Source: Metopolophium dirhodum (Eukaryota > Arthropoda > Insecta > Hemiptera > Aphididae). From it: a DNA stretch of 64,000 nt. The DNA lies in NCBI RefSeq assembly GCF_019925205.1, contig NC_083564.1:14418134-14482133 (forward strand). The letters run 5' to 3'. The notes under the pieces are model-generated. The model was not told the DNA's origin. It saw nothing but the letters and a program-made list of their open reading frames with translations, and ran no database searches. Positions within the stretch are counted from its first letter, which is position 1. Each line of letters starts with the position of its first letter. Made by a program: the position numbers and the translations under genes. Shown in pieces: positions 23,901-35,641 of this stretch.

Positions 23901-26618
23901 TGCAGTACAGCTATACGTCTTTAATTAGGATAAAATATCCCATAGCGAACGGGTACTTGTTTAAAAAGGACTTTCGTTATATTATTATAATATTAATATT
24001 CACAAATCGTGTAGACTTGTAGTCGTATTATATACACGGAAAGTGCTGTGGCAAGCGCTTCCGAGAACATAATATTATATAAGTCATATTGTACGTCACC
24101 AGATACGTCTACTCAGTTACACGCACTTACATCTAGTAAAGTTTAAAGCGTTCATAACGACCGTCATGGAATATGTTTCAAACACGGCCGTTTAGCTTTT
24201 TCCCGTGTATAGTTAACGAACACGGAATAAAACCACTGAAACTAAAATTAAATCAGATCAAATCAACTAAATTCAAAATTTAAATTAAATTAACGAAATA
24301 TATATTTTTATATTTTATTTAATCTCCAAGAAGATAATGGGGGGCGAACTGAACATGTCCGTGTGACGTGTATTACACTGTTACCTATATTGTTATGATT
24401 TTAAAACTTAAAATACAATTTTACAATAAACTTTGGGAATATTGTGCAATACACATTATGCAGATATTTTCTACGTCAATGATATAATATTTAATCATAA
24501 ATATTCGATAATTTAATTTTGAATAAGCATATTTTTTAATTTTATTATTTTACACACTTATAACTCGCTTCAACAACAATAATAACATCCCTTCAGAATT
24601 CAGTAAGTAATTGCTTATTAACTCTTCTCTTATCGTTGTTGTTATTATATTAGTTTACAATTTAAGAGTTCACTCATCGTGCAAGTCGCTCAGCCAATTT
24701 TTCTCTATACTGCTCACATAATATTTGCTATATTTATATCCATGTCCTTTTTTTATAATCTTTGGTCATCTGTTATTAGGGGCCTTATTTTTCTCTAACT
24801 CCTACCATTTGTTTCCGAAACTTTTCAAGCCATCTTGTCTCATATTTTCTTATGATATGTCCAAAAACTACTTTAAACCTTTATACTCGTATTTGTGCGT
24901 TTTTACGATACGGAGACTCACTTTTCCTGAACTATATATTATATAATACTTTTCCCCCTAAGTATATTCTATTTACTTTAACATACCTACTCTTAAAAAG
25001 TTAAAAATTACCATTTCAGTCACAATATTCGTTGTTTGTTGTTGTTGTTTCTCGTGTCCGTTAACATTTCGTTATATTAGAACGAGATCATGGTACCTAG
25101 TAGGTAATCATTATGATTTATATATTATTAAATATTAGACATTGCATCTAGTTGCAGATACTTAAAACAAGGCATTTTTTAATATTCGTAGTAATCCTAT
25201 ATATTATTCTCAGTTATTTATTTAAATACTGTCTCGACGCGAAGTAATTCTTACATACTGTTTTGGGTTTTTACTATATAATTTTGAGATTTTTACGATG
25301 AAAAGAATATCATTGAGAGTGCTCATTTAAGCTTACATCTATACCTGATCAACTAGGTAATAAGACATTTATATCCGGCACCGGCCACCGTTTTGAACGA
25401 ATCAAGATAACTGCCAATTATATATTTTGGTCTCTGCAGTATCCTTCCCAATTTTTAATATAATATTATTTTTTTAATAACAGATAACAATCTATAGTTA
25501 ATATAATGGAAAAAAACGTTATAATGTAATAATTATGATAAAGTTATAAGAATTTTATTTATTTTAAATTTTAACATTCACATTTTGTACCTTTATTGTT
25601 AAGTATGGGTTTGGATTAATTTAATTTAATTATTTATTTTTAATAATTGTTATGATATTAGAACTTGTTTTAAACAAACTCATTTTTCGAATGCTAGATA
25701 TTTCCTATATTTAATTGTACACACAGTTCAATAAAGTATTGTATTTTCTTTGATTTCGAAGGAACCTATATTTTAATGCGACAATATTTGAACAGAAAAA
25801 TAAATATCAATAAAATGGGTATCGTAACAAATTGTGTCTCTGGGTATTATTGATTTTTATTACCTACTACGTTATACATATATTATGATATTATTATTGT
25901 TATGTATACCTATCAAGAATAAATCTATTGGATTTGAATAACTGTACAATTATTTTGGTTTATGTATACATTGATGTAAACTACGTTTTCAATATTTATT
26001 TATGCGCATTTAATGGGATCGAAAAATAATTGAATACAAAACAAATAATAATTGAAATAACTTGTTCTTTGTCAGGTAAAAAATGTTTGGCCAAAAGCCC
26101 AAAAGCACTCTTTTGCAGAAGTATTGAACCCGCATAAACATTAAAGGTCAGATTAAACCTCTATAAAGTAATGATCTGGTCCTAATTTATTATGTGCTCA
26201 TATTGGATGACGATCAAAGATAACTTTATAGCGTTATCAGCGTTATCATGATTATAGTTATCAATGAAATGAGTTATCCATAAATATCAAATAAAAATGT
26301 ATTGGAATATTATATTAGGTACCTACTTATGATTTATGTAGGTTGAAAAATGGCCAGCTATTATTACGCATAGCTCCACATAGTCACATGGATGAGTTTA
26401 ATTCATTGAATTAATTTCGATTATTATTAATCAATGATTATTACGTTTTAATAATTTATATAAAAAATATTTTTAATTAAATGTTAACTAACTATTATTT
26501 AATAATTATAAAAATCTTGTACATTTACCTATACATGTTTTTCTATTGTTTTAGAAAAGATAAACAAATCAAATTGTTTTCTAATGTTTTGATAATGTCT
26601 GGTAAAAATCTGCACATA
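23901..26618. other. AT-rich non-coding DNA
   Basis: Nothing recognisable apart from short A/T repeats such as AAATTAAATCAGATCAAATC near 24247. Confidence 0.55.
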
Positions 26619-26620
26619 TA

Positions 26621-27056
26621 CAGGGTGTAACAGTAAGACCTGTACAAAAAAAAAATGATGCTTCTTAAGCATAATATTATAAAAATTGTGAAAATTATAA
26701 TATGGTTAGTAAATAATTTAAGAAATATACTGATGTCAGGAAATTCTCAAAAATAATATTTTGAAAAAGTTATTATGTTCTAAATTAATTTACTCAAAAA
26801 AATATTAATATTTTAAAAAATTTTAAAAACTAAAATACTTGACTTAGACAAATGTTTTTATCATAAAAACTGTTTTTATAAACAAATTTATAAATTGGCT
26901 ATTTTGAAAAAATTAAAACAAATTAAAATTTTTTTTATATTAAACGTGTTGTAGTGCAAGTGACTATAAATTATATATTATATAGGTATATAAAAAAATT
27001 AAATATTGATTGGAACAAAAGTTATTTCTTCTGTCAGGTCTTCCTGTTACACCCTG
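26621..27056. mobile_element. MITE with 24-bp TIRs and TA target site
   Basis: The left end is CAGGGTGTAACAGTAAGACC. The right end, reverse-complemented, is CAGGGTGTAACAGGAAGACC, one difference in 20. TA (or TATA) lies immediately outside both ends, as expected for Tc1/mariner-type insertion. The 436-bp interior is A/T-rich with no coding frame, so this is a non-autonomous miniature element. The high arm identity suggests a fairly recent insertion. The transposase superfamily is inferred from the TA site only. Confidence 0.85.
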
Positions 27057-27058
27057 TA

Positions 27059-29235
27059 TAAAAGATGACCTGAAGTTTCTTTACATCGATTTTTTTATTT
27101 GAAACACAATAAATTAATATTTTAATAACGAAAATATAATTTAAATACAATATTATAACATAACATATTATTAATAATTTATATAGAAATTTAAAAATTC
27201 TAAAAACGATTAATTAAACAATGTAAAAACCACACTCTTTATATTCTTATAATAAAACCACGTATACTTAAAAATATGTTCATTAAATAAGTCCTACATT
27301 AACGATCTCTGAGGTCTCGGAATATTGTATTTATGTGGTAGCGGTAGTTCATTCATAATATCACGTGAATATCTTTTACCGTCGAACAAAGTAATGCGTT
27401 TGATTTAGATTATTACTCGCGAACACCAAAGAACTTCTTTGGGAAGTCAGCTTTTTTCATTTCAATAAAATTCTCATGATCGTCTCGAATTCGAGAAAGT
27501 AATGACACAAATGCGTAACTGAGCATTTAAATATTTCACCCGAATACAAAAGTCTCGACTTCCATATAAATATATAGTAGGATAATGAAACTATTGCATT
27601 TTTTCAATACTTCTGTAAGGTTAAACCCAATTCCGGTTACCTGCGTTTAATACCTACCTAGTTGGTATAGGTATAAATTAAGTTTTTTATACACTTTTGT
27701 CACGAATGCTTGTCAGCTTATTACATTTTAATATCAATAAATTATTTAAAAATTATAATTTTTCATCCAGAAATTTACATTAACGTAGATAAAAATTGTA
27801 AGAACACATAGAATAATTATTGTTTATGTGTAATCCAAGTAAAAGATAACTCATTCATTATTACTAATTTGATGTTATGCGCCCGTATCAAAATTATTTA
27901 TATTTTCTGAATCTCATCAATCAGTATTATTTGTTTTATTAATTGCTTACTTGATTTTTCTACGGGATTATATTATTATTATACGAGCAAGCAATTTGAA
28001 ATGTTTAATAGACTTTTGTATTGAACAATGCGGTTATTTATTTAGTTGTACCTATTTGCAATTATTGAATATTTGTGCGTATAATTAATTGTAATTATAA
28101 ATTCATAACATTGATTAAATATTTAATCAATGTTTTTAAATTATAATTCAATAAAACGCGTCAAATCCAAGAAGAAATGTATAGTAAAATTGTCGATTAT
28201 TTTTACGAAAATTTAATGAACTACATTTTTATAGAACGGTGATATTTCGCTAATATGACGTGACTTAAGTATTTATTATTTTTTTTTTGACCGATTGACA
28301 GTTTATCGAAAGATAAAATTCTTCATTGTAACAACGCACATTGGTCACGACGTAACTATACGTTTATTTTTGTTTTTATCGTTACGCGAGCTCAATAATT
28401 CTCATCATTAATTTATGAACGGTATTTGTTTTGAATATACTTTTTCGTTGTTACAACAAGGACGTACGTGTAGGACAATTGTACAAGTAGGTACATTTAT
28501 GTAATATTCATATCAGAGGCAACAATAAATTATAGGTTCCGTGGGAAAAATATAAAATGTATTAGATTAGAAGGTATAACTTATTGGAAATAGTCTGGCC
28601 TGTTCCCCATTATACTATCAGTTTCTTGAATACAATATTTATTGTTGCTTACCATCGGATATAATACAAGTATATAGTTTACTGATGTGACCAAATGCAA
28701 TACCCACCAATTACCACTGAGAAAGTTTGGGTTTACAATTATGGAAGTTGTTGATTGGACTGTCCAAACTTTCTATATCAATATATATAACCGTTTCATC
28801 ACAAAACGAGTTAAATATTTAAAACCATTTTCCTAACTTTTACAATAAATTGATCAGCCAAGTTTGAAAAGTATAATGTTTAATAATAAATTAATATGAA
28901 TTAACTGATTAGTTCTTTATTGTATTTTTTTTTTAATCTATAGACAATCTTTGTGTGTGTGCGTGTGTTACTGTGTAAGCGATCCACAGCCAAGTCAATC
29001 ACACACAATATGGCTCTTAAATTAATTGGTACCTACATAGGGTAATCCCATACTCTATATAATTTTCGTAAATAGATTCAGCAAGATCGGCGAAGTGCCC
29101 CACGGCCTATTTTTTTTTACTTTTCAACACATAAATATTGAGTTTAGTTGACTCGCGAAAAACTATCATTTTTTTTGTTTGTTTATATACTGTTGGGGTT
29201 GGTTTCAGAAAGTAAAATAGGTTGTTATTATGATT
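27059..29235. other. AT-rich non-coding DNA
   Basis: No genes are seen. A perfect 28-bp palindrome at 28107-28134 with decayed flanking arms is the only notable structure. Confidence 0.5.
28107..28134. repeat. Perfect 28-bp palindrome with decayed outer arms
   Basis: AACATTGATTAAAT followed by its reverse complement ATTTAATCAATGTT. Outside it, ATAAATTCAT on the left and TTTAAATTATAATTC on the right show a further imperfect inverted match. It may be a tiny foldback relic. Confidence 0.85.
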
Positions 29236-29319
29236 GAATATCATTTTAGACATGGATTTTATTTATGGTCAAAACAATCCGAAATAACTTTGTTTTTAAT
29301 TCTGTTTGCAGATTACATT

Positions 29320-29405
29320 TAACGGAGTATACGAGGACGCGTTCTCCTGAGCGTAAATTTGCTATGAATTTACGCACTTGTAAGACAAAGACAACAAATG
29401 GCCGT
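29320..29405 (+). repeat. Fragment of an inverted-repeat family
   Basis: The stretch CTCCTGAGCGTAAATTTGCT ... CTTGTAAGACAAAGACAACA matches the right arm of the element at 43421-43804 (CTGCTGAACGCAAATTTGTC ... TTGTATGACTCAGACAACAC). It generates overlapping 70-codon frames on both strands, which are therefore not genes. Confidence 0.5.
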
Positions 29406-30278
29406 GTAGCGTTCCCGGGTAATATTTCCCGGGAATTGAATCTCTCACGGGCAACGCCGTGCATGATCAGATAGAATATAATATAGTCGAAGACCTAAGT
29501 CATTTTAATTGAACACCTATGAAATATAATAATAATAATAATATGTACTTATCGCAAAAATGGGTTATAAATTATTAAGTATTAAATACGATCGATTATG
29601 GTTAGTTTTTTTAATAAGACCATTATTTTGTGGTAAAAAGGTTAAATTTTGTATAAGTTCTCAAAACCGTAGACAAGGTTCAAGTTCTTTTTGACCGTTT
29701 GTCATTTTATGATCAATTCTAAAAACTATATTATAAAATATGTAAAATACAATAAAAACAAACAAATTATAATAAATTACGATTAGTATACTACAGAGGA
29801 AAAATAATTGTTACGTATTATTATCGATAGGTACTCGACGTCGGTTATTATATACAAAGAACATAATATTTAAAATGATTATCCAAGTCTATTGTATTAG
29901 CCATTAGGGTATGTTTGTAAAGGTATAACCATATACTATTGCAAGCCGGAGATCAAGTGATGCGTAACGTTATTGGCAAACCAAACAACGTAAAGTCACG
30001 TGAAGTTTACTATTAGGTATGTAATTATGTTGATGTATAACAGACGAAAGCGATGCGACTCTTGAACAAGTATAATTGGGAAAACGTAAAAAAACATATA
30101 ATGGGGGGAGGGGATGTAAATATATTACCACATACTATACATATATTATAATATATACATACATTTTTTTGTTATTGGTTGACTACGATCTGTTGTTAAT
30201 AAAATACGTTAATTAGGTTTTTTTTTTTCATAACATATTAGAAATTTAAAACCTTTGAAATACTTGAATAGGAAGTCT

Positions 30279-30303
30279 CGCAATTGAGACGCAATTGAGA
30301 CGC
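30279..30303. repeat. 11-bp tandem duplication with hairpin
   Basis: CGCAATTGAGA occurs twice in a row. With the preceding GTCTC it also forms a GTCTC-GCAATT-GAGAC stem. Confidence 0.8.
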
Positions 30304-30368
30304 TTAAAGTGGTCTTGTCGTCGAAAAATATCTCTGGAACAATTCCTATATGTATAACCTCTTTGCAG

Positions 30369-30428
30369 GATTTTCTGGAAGAGTTTTCATGGCGACCGGC
30401 AAGCTGTATGTATTATCATCGTAGTTGA
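30369..30428 (+). CDS. Candidate short terminal exon or transposon fragment
   Basis: After an acceptor-like TATAACCTCTTTGCAG the frame reads DFLEEFSWRPASCMYYHRS and stops at TGA 30426-30428. The residues (Trp, Cys, several acidic) look coding-like. The same frame is open upstream for about 20 codons, so it could be part of an intronless relic instead. No family is recognised. Confidence 0.15.
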   Translation, partial: DFLEEFSWRPASCMYYHRS

Positions 30429-33400
30429 ATTACTTGTGAAACCTGTTGTATAACATTATTGTGGTTTTGGTAACCATATATTCTAGCATGAGGTAGAAAT
30501 TAAGTGATACATTTGTGACGTGCCATTTTTTTACCATACGATTCAAAAATAATTTTTTGGTGTGACGACACGTCCAGCGTGTATTTGCTTCCCGACAATT
30601 TCTGAAAGTGAAATGTAACACGAATTAGAGCAGTTGAATCGGTTGCATTGATCAAGTTACAGTTAAATTAATTTATTTGTGTCAATCGAGTATTTTTTAT
30701 TTGTTTATATTGTATAGGTATTATACGCAGTTTTGTCATCACCCAGATCAACTATAACGCATATTAAGTAGGTATGGTTTATTTTTCTAATTTTCTTCTA
30801 TAGATTATCATCATGTTCCACTGAAAATACAGTTATTATTACCATTTATACACTTTTTCTGATTTGTATGCTCCGTGTTGGAGTAAACTATTGAAATTAA
30901 TTACGGTGTTTATTTTTTAGACTGTCTATTTTGTATTTTAAGATAAATTAACTTATAGTTAACTTCGTACCATGAGTTGCATATTATATCACTGAATTAA
31001 ACAATTACTGATAATGATGGTTGTATTTGGGTAATATTGCATTAGGTATACATAGTAATTACTTGTTAGTTAAAAAAAACAGCTAAATTCATAGAAGAGC
31101 TCTGATACAATCTAAAGACATTGTAAAAAATCAAATTAAATATTGAATTCAATATTTCACTTGCTTTTATTATGAGTTATACGTTAAGGAGTAGTGAAAG
31201 CTAAAGTTTGAAACTTAGATTAAAGATTTATTTTAGTACCACATATTTTACGAACTTAAAAACAATCGATCACTACATAATAATATAACTCTCTATATTA
31301 TAATCTATTTATTATTATGTACACCGACACACCGTACAGGTGTAGTACACCTATAATACAGGAACATAAAATTTATTTTCAAATTTAATTGATATATCAA
31401 TTAGGGATTTATCAAGTTATATACTGATACAAAAATTTAAATATAATTCTAAAAATTATAAACATTAATATGATTCAGTACTTACCGTAAACTGAATTTT
31501 CTTATCTGATAGGTATTCATTGTATAGTACTTCTTATTTTAATTTTAATTTGAAACACATCACTTACATTATCCGTGTCACTGCTGTAGGCTACATAACG
31601 GTTAATATAATATTATAATTCTCATGATTTTTGGATGTATATTTATGATACTCGTAACTTTTGTCCATTGATTAAAACAGATATTTAAAAAATGATATAA
31701 CCACAGTAAAGTTTTGTTACAGTAACATTAAGCAGTTTATGAGTATTTTGTTCTGTTCGTGTTATACATTGAAAGATCACGAACAAACCATGTAATTTCG
31801 TTTGTAATCTAAGTTTATTCTATTTCGATAATTGTAGTGATTTTGAAGTGAGATATTGTTAATATCAGACGAAAAAATAACGGCAAACAAACAAAAACAC
31901 GGGAGAACGGCGGTTCATTAAAATTATGACCTCGTGGCCTATATAATATTATGCACTATAGGATCATTATTTAATATTTTACGCTACGTCTTGGAACATG
32001 GTTAACGTTCAAAAATTAATTTTTATGTTAAAATAATATTGTACATAAAAAATATTATGTACGTTAATACGTCATTAAAAAGTACCGGATATCAACACAT
32101 TGGGATAATTGAATGGCGTAACAAAAAATCACACAGGCGAACTAAAATCGTACGTGGTTTAATCTGATGTCAATAATAAATTCAATAACCTAAGAAACAT
32201 TATTACTGTTTTAATACGCATTAAATAAAAAATTCTACTTAGTATGGTATATTGTAGTTTGCGGGCTGTATAATTTATAAATATTCATAATGACTATAAT
32301 TAAAACATCGTAAATGTTTAATACTAATATAATATAATAATAATATATTCTTAAGTTGTTTTTAAGTTAAATAATTATTTATAGGGCGTACAATATTAAC
32401 CCATATTTTATACTAAACAATGACGTTTTCTTACATTTTTATTTTTATCAACTTTTAACCTAATTAGTTCATACCAATAACATCGGGTTTATGTTGAACT
32501 TTTATGAAGTGCAATAAATTATATTGTGATGGTCGATGTGTTGGGCCACAGTGTTTATTTTTTGATATGTTTTATAATTGTCATTCGATGTCGGATTAAT
32601 TAAGTTATCTAAAAAATAAAGCGTTGTAAATTCACTATAATATTATGTATTATTATTTTTCATAAATAATCTGTTTATCAGTTATTATTGCACGCAAAGT
32701 AACTAGGAACTTAGAATTCTCGCTAAGTGAATTTACTTGTACTTTTGAATAGTTTGATGTTTGATTGTTAAATAATGATAGTAAAAAAAAACAATGTCTA
32801 TACATGACAGTTATCTTAATATTTCCTTTGCTACGGTTGCTTTTTGGATTTCTTATGTTTGTAACATCATATTATATTTTATATCAAAGTATAAAACTCG
32901 TTGCAACTTTTACGGTGGTTTGATTTATTAGTTTCGTGAGATTTGCATATTGTTTAGTCGTTATACCCTAAATACAATTACACTTTTTGAATAGATACAA
33001 TTTCAACATTGATCGATTGTTTTATTTTCCTGTATACACGAGTTCAGATAATTTAAAATAAAATAGCAATAATTGTATTAATTATTATTTTAATATGACA
33101 CATGGCTCATTAAAATAATATTACTTCGAAACAATAATACAAGTAAATAAATGACTAACCGATTATTTTGGAGTAATATATTTACCTAACACATGTGTAT
33201 TAAATTTTTTAATCATTATAAAAAATTAAACATGTCTAACAAGGTCAGTATACTGTAATAAAATTACATTAATTAAAATTGGTATTGTAGTAATTATAGT
33301 TGTATTATTTATTCAACCGAATTATTTAGAAATATTCTATGTATAAATTTAATAAGTAAAATTATGTACGTATGCAATATTATTCGATTGTGTCTTCGTG

Positions 33401-35559
33401 AGTTATGTTAAATTTATATAAAACAGAAAAAATATTGTGGAAAGGCGTAATAAAATTTACTAATAAATTGGATTTTGTCAGAGGAAATTCAAATATTCCA
33501 TTTTACTTTTATATTTAAATGTATGTACATTAAAAGGGATTTACTGAATTGAACTGAGAAAAAAATCGTATTTTGTTCCGTTTCGTTTCATTTCATCACA
33601 ACACTTTGTTGTAATTAAAAGTCTACATTTCTCATGTCGTCAGTGATTGTATACACTTTACCATAATAATCACAAGAAAGGACGAATCGCTTTAAACAAA
33701 ATGCACTCGCTGTGCTAATGTAGTTATTAAAAACAGTACTTTTGGCTACCAAAACGGGTCTTTGTGAACAACAACAGACGAGATGGGTATAGTCGTTAAA
33801 GGATCAATTTAACAAGTTCAAGTCCCTCGTGAGTCCTTTCTTCCTAAATTTGGGCCACTGATGTTTATGTCTTGGATATTGTCATAAAGGCCATAAAGGT
33901 TATGAGGGACAACCGGAAGCTCAGAAATAGCTGTTTAAATTGACTGTAGGACTGGCGGGTGTGTTTGTAAATTGGCACATTTTAAACGGTACACTGAAAA
34001 TTATAATACGAAATACCCATATCCAAGACATATGGAATATTTGTTTTCTAATTGCAATGTTTTGTACGCAGAGAAATACTCACGGATAACAGACACTGTA
34101 ATATCTTATACTTGAAGAAATAACGAAACGTACGTAAAATATTTAATAATTTGGACGCAAAATATTATCGAGGTTTGTACATATGCTATTATGAAACCGT
34201 CTAAATAGTAATGCTCTTTTGTATTAAGTACACATATAATTATGTGGTTACCGAAGTATGAAACGTTTCTGTGCTTTACGGTGTATTATTTGAAAATAGA
34301 TCACTTAACGTGATAATTGGCAATTACTGCCTACTTTTAGAAGCACTGGAAATACATAAATGTTTTTCGTGTATACACATGTATAAAGTAATTGCAAGTA
34401 TGCGAGATCATTGTCTATGAACAATAGTTATGATATTTAATTTATCGAAGTCCCAGTAATCTGCAATCATATAGATAATAGTGGATACAAATATAAAACA
34501 TTTGAATCTTGTTATGTTGTTGACGACCTATCATATATTATTTATTCATAATATAATAATATATAGGTTAGATACCTAGTATTAATAAATACAAAAAAAT
34601 CTTATAACCCCGGAAGACAAACCACTCGCTACAAAGCGGAGATCTTCAAATTATTTCTAGATTGTTTATGTCTTATCGCTGCAGTGTGCTTATCTAATAT
34701 TATAGGTACCCAAGTGTGTTATTATGAAAACATCATATATGAGTTTTAAATCGTAATATTAGTAGCTTTGACATACTTCAGCAAGCAATGACATATTTTG
34801 GTAACGCAGTTCATGCATAATTCAATTTTACTCCAACAACTTTTTTAATCTACTTAATGATTTTACTCTTCTCTTCAGATTCGGAACGGAGTGGTAAAAG
34901 CTATTGATTTTGCAAGTTTTTTTTTCGGAAGAAAACTTTTTAGGGTAGTAAAAGTGTTCAAAAATTGTTGATGTGGATATGTATCGATTGTAAATCGAAT
35001 AAAGATATAGAACTTAACGTTGGAAAAAAAACAAATACATTTATAAAATGATAATTTTCCGAGTTAAACGTTAACATACATTTTATTCACAATTTATACG
35101 AAGTGATAGTTTTGAGAATTTTAAACTTTGAAGCTCAAATCATTGATAATAAATTACTACATTGTAAAAAATATTTATCTATATAACTGCATTTTTAAAT
35201 GTTAACAAAGTGTATGATAATCCTCTTTTAAGATGAATTAGTTTGCTTACATTATTAGTTATTACATATATTATATTTGTGTTTATTATGCTCCAAACTT
35301 TTATTTGAAATGAGATATTTAAACTATGAATAAGAATTATATTTTACAATGAAATTATCAAAAAAAATATGTAGATTCATTTTATGCTATTGCTTATTTA
35401 TACTAAGGTAAGTTGTACGGTAATTTGGTAATACTCAAAAGTGAATAGCAATGATATTTCGAAATGTATACTAGTATAATTCTTAAAAAATAAATATTAA
35501 TAAAATAATAAATGTAATGTTTTAAGCAAAATTTAATTTCACCTACCGTATTACTAATA
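30429..35559. other. AT-rich non-coding DNA
   Basis: A long stretch of A/T-rich sequence. A slightly GC-richer part at about 33690-33970 may be an old repeat. An acceptor-like tract at 34861-34879 is followed by ATTCGGAACGGAGTG and GTAAAA. No gene is recognised. Confidence 0.5.
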
Positions 35560-35641
35560 GTAAAATAAACTATTATTTTTTTTTTTTTTATTTATAAATA
35601 CGCCTCAACTACCGGGGTTATTGGCGTAAAATAAACTATTA
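35560..35641 (-). mobile_element. 50-bp poly-A retroinsertion with 16-bp target duplication
   Basis: GTAAAATAAACTATTA occurs exactly at 35560-35575 and 35626-35641. Between them, 50 bases read on the minus strand as GCCAATAACCCCGGTAGTTG, then AGGCGTATTTATAAAT and a terminal poly-A of 14. A target duplication of this length plus a poly-A tail is the signature of LINE-type target-primed reverse transcription. This is therefore a severely 5'-truncated LINE or SINE end. The parent element is not recognised. Confidence 0.85.

Noticed and set aside
29246..29474. Opposing 70-codon frames
   Set aside because: The region is a fragment of the inverted-repeat family seen at 43421-43804, so the frames are repeat-derived.
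30430..30621. Minus-strand frame with CREANTRWTCRHTKK, possible FLYWCH-type zinc finger
   Set aside because: Only one Trp-x-Cys match; the further Cys and His ligands are not in place.
31386..31403. 18-bp palindrome TAATTGATATATCAATTA
   Set aside because: Short and wholly A/T-rich apart from two bases; expected by chance at this composition.
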